Assembly (NCBI GenBank): GCA_021784835.1
Contig: JAJYHI010000125.1
Span: 1-41,576 of the forward strand
Origin: a bacterium
Lineage (GTDB): Bacteria; SZUA-79; Acidulodesulfobacterales; Acidulodesulfobacteraceae
Length of the DNA stretch: 41,576 nucleotides
Direction: 5' to 3'
Below, piece after piece: positions 35,360 to 41,576 of the stretch. A program made the position numbers and the translations under genes. Numbering within the stretch: position 1 is the first letter of the stretch; each line of letters begins with the position of its first letter. The notes under the pieces are model-generated. The model was not told the origin of the DNA and did no database searches. It saw only the letters and a program-made list of their open reading frames with translations.

Positions 35360-37183
35360 ATGGTAACGCTTAAAGATATTCCAAAAATTGATAGACCGCG
35401 TGAAAGATTTTTAGAAAAAGGGTCAGATGCCCTTTCTAAAAGTGAACTTTTAGCTATTTTGATTGGCAACGGAATTAAAGGAAAGAATGTAAAGCAGCTT
35501 TCCGAACAGATAATAAGAAAGTTTGGAAGTAAATTTTTAAATATAACACTTGAAAACCTTTTAGAAATTCCCGGAATTGGAAAAGCAAAAGGCCTTCAAA
35601 TAATATCCGCTATCGCGCTAATAAAAAGATTTTATGCGGAATCGACCATAAATGACAGCATTGTTTCGTCTCCAGAAGATGCAATTTCACTAACCCTCGA
35701 TATACGTAACAAGAAAAAAGAATATCTAGTATGCCTTTATCTAAACGCAAGAAATGCATTATTAAAAAAAGAGGTTATCTCAATCGGCATATTAGATAAA
35801 AGCATCATTCATCCAAGGGAAATTTTTGGTCCCGCGGTAGAATTACGAGCAGCCGGTATTATTTTATTACATAATCATCCCTCCGGAGATGTTGCCCCAA
35901 GTCAACAAGACAGGGAAGTTGTGAATAAAATTATCGAGGCGGGGAAAATAATGGGCGTTAATGTTATTGATTTTATTATTGTTAGCGAAAATGATGCCCA
36001 TAGCTTTTTTACTAATACACAAAGCTCTAACGAAAAAATAACATACTATATTTCTGACGGAATCCAGCTTTCACTTTTTGATTTGATAGAGACTCCACAG
36101 CCGGCTTATACATCGGAAATAAAAAAAGTGCATAAGTTATATTTTTCTACTGAAAGCAGAGTTAAATCTGGTTGTTTTCAGCTACAAAACAGAAGATTTT
36201 TGGGGAATAAATATAAGTTGCTGGGTTTTATCGAAGATATTGTTAATGAAAAGTGCACTGGCTTCGGCGTATTCTGCGATATTTTTGCGGGCACAGGTGT
36301 TGTTGGTGAAAGGTTTAATGAAAAAGGCATAAAAATTATTGCCAACGACTTTTTAGTAAGTAATTATCTCCCATTAAAAGCTTTTTTAGGAACTCTGGAA
36401 ATTGATTTTGAAGAAGTAGAAAAGAAGATAGACTTGCTCAATAACTTAGAAGCGCTAAATAATAATTATTTTTCCGAACATTTTGGCGACACCTTTTTTA
36501 CTTTTGAAAATGCTCGCAAAATAGGTGCTATCAGAGAAAAAATTAACGAGATTGCAAAAACAGATAGTGAGAAAGCTGTTTTTGTTACCTCGTTGTTGTA
36601 TGCGGTCGATAAGGTGGCAAATACAGTTGGCCATTACGATGCTTACAGAAAAAAATTAGATACAATCCAACCGCTACGTCTTTTAGTTCCATATTTTGAT
36701 CCCAAAAATAACTTAAATAATGAAATATATAAAGAAGATGCAAATCAGCTCATTAAAAAAATAAAATGTGATGTTTTATATATTGATCCTCCTTATAATT
36801 CTCGACAGTATTCGGATGCCTATCATCTTTTGGAAAACCTTGCTTCTTGGGAAAAACCATTAGTGTATGGCAAAGCAAAGAAAATGAATAGAACCCATAT
36901 TAAAAGCGATTACTGTTTACAATCGGCTTCTAAAACATTCGCAAATTTGATTTCTAACTCAAACTGTGAGCATATTTTAGTTTCTTATAATAATACCGGC
37001 GAATCTAAAGACGGGAGATCAAATGCCCGCATTAGTGACGAGCGAATTATAGATATATTGAAAACCCGCGGCGAGGTTGATATTTTCGAGAGAGATTATA
37101 AAGCATTTACGACAGGTAAAAGCTATACGGACGGGCATACAGAGCGGGTCTTTTATTGCAAAGTAACAAAAAAGCAATTATGA
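35360..37183 (+). CDS. RadC-like JAB protein fused to a D12-class DNA adenine methyltransferase
   Basis: 607 residues in one uninterrupted frame. Residues 1-220 are a complete RadC-type protein: helix-hairpin-helix I-P-G-I-G-K-A-K-G near 71-79 and the MPN+/JAB metal motif H-N-H-P-S-G-D at 171-177. After a linker of about 45 residues, 272-607 is an alpha-type N6-adenine methyltransferase: F-L-G-N-K-Y-K-L-L near 277, F-A-G-T-G-V-V for AdoMet near 307-315, and catalytic D-P-P-Y-N at 476-480 (I-D-P-P-Y-N-S-R-Q-Y). It overlaps the restriction gene as ATGA, which places it in the restriction-modification operon. The methyltransferase probably protects one strand of an asymmetric site. Why RadC is attached is unknown. 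Confidence 0.88.
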   Translation: MVTLKDIPKIDRPRERFLEKGSDALSKSELLAILIGNGIKGKNVKQLSEQIIRKFGSKFLNITLENLLEIPGIGKAKGLQIISAIALIKRFYAESTINDSIVSSPEDAISLTLDIRNKKKEYLVCLYLNARNALLKKEVISIGILDKSIIHPREIFGPAVELRAAGIILLHNHPSGDVAPSQQDREVVNKIIEAGKIMGVNVIDFIIVSENDAHSFFTNTQSSNEKITYYISDGIQLSLFDLIETPQPAYTSEIKKVHKLYFSTESRVKSGCFQLQNRRFLGNKYKLLGFIEDIVNEKCTGFGVFCDIFAGTGVVGERFNEKGIKIIANDFLVSNYLPLKAFLGTLEIDFEEVEKKIDLLNNLEALNNNYFSEHFGDTFFTFENARKIGAIREKINEIAKTDSEKAVFVTSLLYAVDKVANTVGHYDAYRKKLDTIQPLRLLVPYFDPKNNLNNEIYKEDANQLIKKIKCDVLYIDPPYNSRQYSDAYHLLENLASWEKPLVYGKAKKMNRTHIKSDYCLQSASKTFANLISNSNCEHILVSYNNTGESKDGRSNARISDERIIDILKTRGEVDIFERDYKAFTTGKSYTDGHTERVFYCKVTKKQL

Positions 37184-39027
37184 AAAAACCTTGGTCAATA
37201 TCAACAACTGTTAGAAACCCCGAAAGATTACGGGACTTCTTGCGCGTTCTAAAGGAGATAGAGGGACAACCTTTTAATTCCGGGAATCAAATTAAATATC
37301 AAATACTCCTTATACAGAATAAACTGTATAAGCCAACCAAACTAAACAAAAAACAAAAAGAATATTTCGATAATATCGAAAAAGAAATGCCATTTTCTGT
37401 TGCCGAAGCAATTTTCAATGCGCAGGGCGGTCAGGCAAAAGGCTATATGGATCCGGCAATGCGTGGTAGAAATTCCGTTGCTCCTCTTAATAAAATGGGT
37501 TTGTGCATTGCTAAAAATTCAGCCGAAGGGGTTAAAATTACTCCGCTGGGCGAATACTTCCTTTCAGAAGATTACGATTTAGGTAAACTGTTCTTCAGCC
37601 ATTTTTTAAAATGGCAACTCCCCAATCCTGCAAATAAAACATTTTCGGAAAATGACGGATTTGCTATCATGCCATTTATAGGAACATTACATCTTATTAA
37701 TGAATCAAACAAAAAATGGGCGGAATTGGGTAATAATCCAGTCGGGATAAGCAAGGAAGAATTCTCCCTGTTTGCCCCAACCCTTATTGATTACAGAAAC
37801 ATTAAAAAGCAAGCTGAAAAGTTAATCGAATACCGATTAGGGCTGCGGTCGAAAAAAGATGAAAAAAGCAGAAAGCAATTCAGGGAAGAATTCCGGAAAA
37901 ATTTTGCTAAGGCATTTTTGAATACAGGTAAAATCAGTGAAATTACAAAACTGCTCAGCAACCTCAAGGATTATGGCGACAATGCGATTAGATATTTCAG
38001 GTTGACGAGATACCTGCATATTAGGGGCGGCGGTTTTTATGTTGATTTGGAACCGAGAAGATCTATTGAAATTGATAAATTACTTTCCAAGTATAATGGT
38101 GCCCCTCTATTATTCGAAAACGCCGACAAATACATAGAATATCTTGCCGATATCGAACAACCTGTTTTACCGTGGGAAACAAAACTAGAGTTGGCAAGAA
38201 TTGCCGAAAAATTAAGCATAGATGCACAAAATTATATATCAGATTTAAAATCAAAGGAAATAGTTCCTCCGCTCTTTAATTTTAAAAAAATTGATAACTT
38301 TATTGCAGACCAACTAAAAACATATATAGAAGAATTAAGAAGTTACCGCAGAAAACTGCAAGAACTTGAAATTAATCTTGAGTCTCAAAATGCCGCTAAA
38401 ATTCAAGAATATATTAATGCCCTCAAGGATATTCATCAATCACGAAATAAAAAAAGCGTTGAGCTTGAGAAGCTCATAGCGCTTTCGCTCAAAGCTCTTA
38501 ATGATGCTCTGGAAATTAAGCCGAACTACCCGGTAGGCGATGATAACGAACCTACATTTACCGCTCCAGGTAATAAGCCAGATATAGAATGTTTTTACGA
38601 AAAATTTAATTCCGTCTGTGAAGTTACCTTGCTCAAAGATCGTTCACAGTGGTACAACGAAGGACAGCCGGTTATGCGACATGTGAGAGATTTTGAAAAT
38701 TCATATTCTGATAAAATAACCTATTGTCTATTTATTGCACCTCAGTTGCATCGAGATACGGTAGAAACTTTCTGGATGGCTATTAAATATGGCTATAGAG
38801 GCGCGGCACAGAAAATTATCCCTCTTTCCATAACCCAATTTATTAAATTGCTTGAGATTCTTTTGGAAATCAGAAAGCAAGGAAGACAGTTTACCCATGT
38901 TGAATTACTGAGACTTTACGAACAGATTTTAGGACTCACTGAAGTTGCTAAGCATTCCGGAGAGTGGATCGAGCAAATACCAAGTATAATCAGTTCATGG
39001 CAAAAATCCATTTTAACAAGGCGATAA
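37180..39027 (+). CDS. Type II restriction endonuclease, AlwI-like family (probable type IIS)
   Basis: 615 residues from ATG at 37180; the N-terminus M-K-K-P-W-S-I-S-T-T-V-R-N-P-E-R is what I recall of the AlwI family, and this ATG overlaps the preceding stop as ATGA, so a longer TTG start at 37156 is less likely. The nuclease site appears near the end as P-D-I-E (Asp468) with E-V-T-L-L at 481-485, followed by R-H-V-R-D-F, the PD-x(n)-E-x-T form seen in this family. AlwI itself cuts outside an asymmetric GGATC site; specificity here cannot be read from sequence. Flanked by two methyltransferases of different classes, as expected for an asymmetric site. Confidence 0.85.
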   Translation: MKKPWSISTTVRNPERLRDFLRVLKEIEGQPFNSGNQIKYQILLIQNKLYKPTKLNKKQKEYFDNIEKEMPFSVAEAIFNAQGGQAKGYMDPAMRGRNSVAPLNKMGLCIAKNSAEGVKITPLGEYFLSEDYDLGKLFFSHFLKWQLPNPANKTFSENDGFAIMPFIGTLHLINESNKKWAELGNNPVGISKEEFSLFAPTLIDYRNIKKQAEKLIEYRLGLRSKKDEKSRKQFREEFRKNFAKAFLNTGKISEITKLLSNLKDYGDNAIRYFRLTRYLHIRGGGFYVDLEPRRSIEIDKLLSKYNGAPLLFENADKYIEYLADIEQPVLPWETKLELARIAEKLSIDAQNYISDLKSKEIVPPLFNFKKIDNFIADQLKTYIEELRSYRRKLQELEINLESQNAAKIQEYINALKDIHQSRNKKSVELEKLIALSLKALNDALEIKPNYPVGDDNEPTFTAPGNKPDIECFYEKFNSVCEVTLLKDRSQWYNEGQPVMRHVRDFENSYSDKITYCLFIAPQLHRDTVETFWMAIKYGYRGAAQKIIPLSITQFIKLLEILLEIRKQGRQFTHVELLRLYEQILGLTEVAKHSGEWIEQIPSIISSWQKSILTRR

Positions 39028-39029
39028 TT

Positions 39030-39881
39030 TTGAAAATAAATACTATTTATCAAGATGATTGTGTAAAAGTTTTGAACGATAAAATCGACGAAAAGTCAGT
39101 TGATTTGATTTTTGCCGACCCCCCTTATAATCTTTCAGGCAGTGGTCTTAAATGGGAGGGAAACAAAACCGGCGGTGATTGGTATATGATGAATGAAGAC
39201 TGGGATAGAATGACCGCTCCAGAATATACACAGTTTTCCATAAAATGGATAGGTGCGTGTAAAAAAGTATTAAAAGATAATGGCTCAATTTATATTTCTT
39301 GCACGTATCATAATCTTGCAGAAGTAATAATTATACTGAAGGAGTTAAATTTCAAAATCAACAATATCATTGTTTGGCAAAAAACAAACGCGATGCCCAA
39401 TATGACAAAAAGGGTTTTTACTCACTCAACAGAATTCGTAGTTTGGGCAGTTAAGGGGAAAAAATGGATTTTCAATTATGAAGAACTTAAAAAAATAAAC
39501 CCGGAAACCCAAAAAAACGGTGCACTAAAGCAAATGAGGGATGTATGGGCTTTGCCTTTAGTGCAAGGCAAGGAAAGATTACATGGAGAAGATGGAAGAG
39601 CATTACATCCTACGCAAAAACCTCAGGAGATGCTAAAAAGGATAATTACCGCATCTTCAAATATAGGCGATCTAGTCTTAGATCCATTTTTAGGCAGTGG
39701 CACCACTGCAGTAATGGCGAAAGAATTAGGCAGAAATTGGATAGGTATTGAACAAAGCAAGAAATATGTTGATATGGCAAAAAAAAGGATTGGGATTGCA
39801 TGTAACGGTTTCGGGCAAAATTCACATCGGAAAGTTTCAAAAACTAAAAACGGAAATACCGTTCGATTAAAAATGGGATAG
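39030..39881 (+). CDS. DNA adenine methyltransferase, beta class (N6_N4_Mtase)
   Basis: From TTG at 39030 the protein is 283 residues and begins M-K-I-N-T-I-Y-Q-D-D-C, the normal start of this family, two bases after the nuclease stop and behind AAGG; ATG at 38997 or GTG at 38964 would add residues that overlap the nuclease gene. Catalytic D-P-P-Y at 30-33 precedes the AdoMet motif D-P-F-L-G-S-G-T near 213-220, the beta order. T-H-S-T-E-F-V-V-W-A and H-P-T-Q-K-P are typical. The last ten or so codons run into an IS-end-like repeat at 39861, so the natural C-terminus may have been replaced. Confidence 0.88.
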   Translation: MKINTIYQDDCVKVLNDKIDEKSVDLIFADPPYNLSGSGLKWEGNKTGGDWYMMNEDWDRMTAPEYTQFSIKWIGACKKVLKDNGSIYISCTYHNLAEVIIILKELNFKINNIIVWQKTNAMPNMTKRVFTHSTEFVVWAVKGKKWIFNYEELKKINPETQKNGALKQMRDVWALPLVQGKERLHGEDGRALHPTQKPQEMLKRIITASSNIGDLVLDPFLGSGTTAVMAKELGRNWIGIEQSKKYVDMAKKRIGIACNGFGQNSHRKVSKTKNGNTVRLKMG

Positions 39882-39891
39882 GTGTTTGGTT
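39861..39891 (+). repeat. Degenerate IS21-type end, two repeats at 23-bp spacing
   Basis: GTTCGATT at 39861 and GTTTGGTT at 39884, 23 bases apart. Aligned with the copy at 41321-41351 it agrees at most positions, and all the differences I see are transitions. It overlaps the last codons of the beta-class methyltransferase gene. Confidence 0.5.
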
Positions 39892-39911
39892 ATGGATAGG
39901 CAGCACAATCG

Positions 39912-40274
39912 TTATATTTTATCAACAAAGGTAACGTTGGTCGGAGCCTTACCTCTGTTGATAATAAAAATATGATAAAATCTGTCAAACATCAGCCTTT
40001 CTAAGTCTGTATTAAAAAATGAAGCATATCGCTTGTGTGGTTTATCGTCCCCGTTTTTATTTCTAAATTCCTCTACGGCATAAGTAGAAAGGCTTCTCAA
40101 TGATATATTCAGAGCCGTAGGCATGCCGATTTTCTTTCGTCCCGCAATCTCGGTAAAAAGAGGCGATCCCATTTCCTGAGCATATTTTTTCAATAATATC
40201 TTCGTATTCTTGCCGCTAATCTTTTTTTCTATCGGTAAAGAAAGTGCCTGTATATCGTAAAATAGAATTGACCC
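39912..40274 (-). pseudogene. C-terminal fragment of an unrecognised gene
   Basis: An open frame on the minus strand reads from the repeat end near 40274 to a stop at 39912 with no proper start at its head; a TTG lies at 40193. The translated part includes S-G-K-N-T-K-I-L-L-K-K-Y-A-Q-E-M-G, P-T-A-L-N-I-S-L-R-S-L-S-T-Y-A and M-F-D-R-F-Y-H-I-F-I-I-N-R-G. It looks like genuine protein sequence, without low complexity, and ends cleanly. I do not recognise the family. Its upstream part appears to be cut off by the TTGACCCC repeats, so a gene broken by an insertion sequence is the simplest reading. Confidence 0.45.
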
Positions 40275-40298
40275 CTTTCGTCATTTAAATTTGACCCC
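40268..40298. repeat. TTGACCCC repeats at 23-bp spacing (IS21-type end)
   Basis: TTGACCCC at 40268 and at 40291, separated by exactly 23 bases. This sequence class differs from the GTTCGATT ends but has the same spacing. It lies between the truncated transposase gene and the gene fragment, and is likely the downstream end of the insertion sequence that deleted the 3' part of its own transposase gene. Confidence 0.55.
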
Positions 40299-40319
40299 AT
40301 TTTAAACTAAAATTAATTT

Positions 40320-41180
40320 TCAAATTAATCTATAATCTTCTTCTATGCTGAAAAAGGTTTTATCCCTTAGAGGGGCGAGTATCCTTCTCTGGGCGTTTAA
40401 CACCCCGTTTTCGACCTTCGGCTTGTCTTTCGGCTTGCCGGGTCTTGCCGGTATTATAACCGTGCCGTAATGCAGGGACATCTCGAGATACGTCGGATTT
40501 ATTTCAGGGTCGTAATAGTTTGCCTTGGTAACCCCTGATTTAAGGTTGTCCGGAACTATTGCGGAAGGACATCCGCCGAAGAACTCGAACATTTTAACAT
40601 GGCAGACTATCCAGCTTTCAAGCGTCTGGTTGCGGACGGCATATGCGAAGGTATAGTTGCTCGCGCCTAAAACTCCTATAAAGAGTTCTACTTCGGTTAT
40701 TTCTCCGGTAAGGGGATTTTTTACGGACGGTTTAAATCCGGAAAAATCAACGAATACCTTTTCTCCCATCTTATGGTTAAATCGCATAACCGGATTTAAC
40801 GTCTTTTTCCATTCTGCGTAGTGATAAGCAAACTGAGAATAGCGGTAGCCGTCCGGATTATCGATTATATACTCCTCCCATAAAAGATAAAGGGTAACCC
40901 CTTTCCGTTTAAGTTCGGAATTAAGGCAACTCATATCCGGCATAACTTTTTTGGGTTCCTTCTGCAATTTAAGAAACAGCCTGTTTTTAATTTCCTCATC
41001 GGTTAGAGAGGCAAATTCGTCGTAAGTTATGCCTGATGATTTAAAGCGGTTTGAGTAGAAACTTACTGTAGAAATAGAAATATTGCAGGATGATGCAATA
41101 TTTCTCACGCTAAGGTTTAGGTTGAATAACCTTATAATTTCTCTTACTGTGTTCACGGTCAGCCTCCTTTTTCGTTTCAT
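40320..41180 (-). pseudogene. istA: IS21-family transposase IstA, C-terminally truncated
   Basis: 286 residues where IstA usually has roughly 400-500. N-terminal helix-turn-helix (about 8-48, S-V-R-N-I-A-S-S-C-N-I-S-I-S-T-V). Transposase core with the catalytic triad visible: Asp145 (V-F-V-D-F-S-G), Asp211 (V-P-D-N-L-K-S-G) and Glu257 (K-P-K-V-E-N-G-V). The frame leaves homology after F-F-S-I-E-E and stops six residues later, 22 bases before a TTGACCCC end repeat, so an internal deletion is likely. No istB helper ATPase is present; the element is presumably inactive. AAGGAG before ATG is hidden in an inverted repeat. Confidence 0.85.
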
Positions 41181-41181
41181 C

Positions 41182-41213
41182 CTTTCTCCTTAAAAATTAG
41201 TTTAAGGAGAAAG
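41182..41213 (-). promoter_or_regulatory. Inverted repeat hiding the istA ribosome site
   Basis: Perfect 13-bp arms (CTTTCTCCTTAAA at 41182-41194, TTTAAGGAGAAAG at 41201-41213) with a six-base loop. The minus-strand AAGGAG that serves istA (41186-41191) lies within one arm and would be paired in mRNA starting upstream. Such sequestration is known to guard other insertion sequences from outside transcription. Confidence 0.55.
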
Positions 41214-41320
41214 TTTACTATAAAAAAGGGATTAAAGCTGAAATTTTACTGCCGACGGCAATTTAAAAGTGCGCCGTTCAGGCGGAGTAAAAATACACTA
41301 GTAATTTAGATTAAATTAGC

Positions 41321-41362
41321 GTTCGATTGAAAACGGAATGGGTGTTCGATTAAGAACGGAAT
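41321..41362 (+). repeat. IS21-type end, two GTTCGATT repeats at 23-bp spacing
   Basis: GTTCGATT at 41321 and 41344, each followed by AAAACGGAAT or AAGAACGGAAT. It lies about 140 bases upstream of istA, where the left end of that element would be expected. It is inverted relative to the solo end at 33809-33875 and direct relative to the one at 39861. The 41214-41320 stretch holds no gene. Confidence 0.55.
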
Positions 41363-41373
41363 ATACAAAATGC

Positions 41374-41499
41374 CATATAAACGCTTTCGAGTTCTTCGGC
41401 GGAACAACCGCTACCGTAAAAATAGATAACCTTAAAGCTGCGGTATTAATATCGTCACCGAATGTAAAATATATAAAACGCCGACCAAAAAATACATAA
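41374..41499 (+). pseudogene. Internal fragment of a second IstA-type transposase
   Basis: A plus-strand frame reads H-I-N-A-F-E-F-F-G-G-T-T-A-T-V-K-I-D-N-L-K-A-A-V-L, which matches the IstA core around the second catalytic Asp (compare M-F-E-F-F-G-G in the minus-strand istA). It has no start and passes directly into 23-bp-spaced repeats, where it stops at TAA 41497-41499. Only about 25 residues show homology. It is the opposite orientation to the other istA, so it comes from another element. Confidence 0.65.
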
Positions 41500-41514
41500 A
41501 ACGCCGACCAAAAA
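41473..41514 (+). repeat. Two 19-bp direct repeats at 23-bp spacing (IS21-type end)
   Basis: ATAAAACGCCGACCAAAAA begins at 41473 and at 41496, period 23. It directly follows the IstA fragment, the same transposase-then-repeat arrangement as at 40268-40320. From 41515 to the window end I see only AT-rich sequence. Confidence 0.6.
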
Positions 41515-41576
41515 GTGAGGTCGTTATATTATAGTAAAATATCCTTTTTACTTCTTTATAACTATAACTTCCTTGC

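Noticed and set aside
41473..41514. CRISPR array
   Set aside because: Only two 19-bp repeats with four bases between them; no spacers of CRISPR length and no cas genes.

Overview
The window reads as an AT-rich chromosome segment of a Gram-negative bacterium: there is an RND efflux pump with a lipoprotein adaptor, and several starts are TTG or GTG. The best taxonomic clue is gene order. From memory, tilS-ftsH-folP-cdaA-cdaR-glmM-pdxJ-acpS-nnr-CBS-tsaE-lysC-cimA is close to the arrangement in Geobacter-like former Deltaproteobacteria, and FolP carries the N-terminal extension I associate with that group. A lineage related to the former Deltaproteobacteria is therefore inferred. I cannot name a species; an acidophilic sulfur-cycling group such as Acidulodesulfobacterales is only a guess.

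Region 1 (1-8.9 kb). A MITE-like repeat and a minus-strand terminator lie downstream of a chemoreceptor gene on the minus strand. On the plus strand follow a small tautomerase overlapping aroD (shikimate pathway), an RND efflux adaptor and pump, and a divergent crotonase-family protein.

Region 2 (9.0-14.4 kb). This is a lipoyl assembly module: two GcvH-like lipoyl carrier proteins, two radical SAM proteins of the kind that act as paired lipoate synthases (LipS1/LipS2), a lipoate-protein ligase with three parts (LplA-like, LplB-like, DUF116), and an OsmC-family protein. No glycine-cleavage P or T protein is nearby. The carriers resemble the LbpA type linked to the sHdr sulfur-oxidation system more than ordinary GcvH. 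The dihydrolipoyl dehydrogenase gene at 27.4 kb could service the same lipoyl groups.

Region 3 (14.4-33.6 kb). Housekeeping core: an unrecognised 52-residue ORF behind an AAT repeat, tilS, ftsH, folP, the c-di-AMP cyclase pair cdaA/cdaR with glmM, pdxJ, a methyltransferase, acpS, NAD(P)H-hydrate repair, a CBS protein, tsaE, lpdA, lysC, cimA, a Yip1-family membrane protein and convergent fba.

Region 4 (33.6-41.6 kb). Accessory island: tRNA-Ala(GGC) followed by a tyrosine integrase; then a restriction-modification locus made of a RadC-DNA methyltransferase fusion, an AlwI-like endonuclease and a second adenine methyltransferase, joined by very tight spacing; then decayed IS21-family debris. 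Five separate loci in this island carry short tandem repeats with the same 23-bp period, interpreted as IS21-type transposon ends. The RadC-methyltransferase fusion, the DUF116-bearing lipoate ligase and the 23-bp end repeats are the most noteworthy items.
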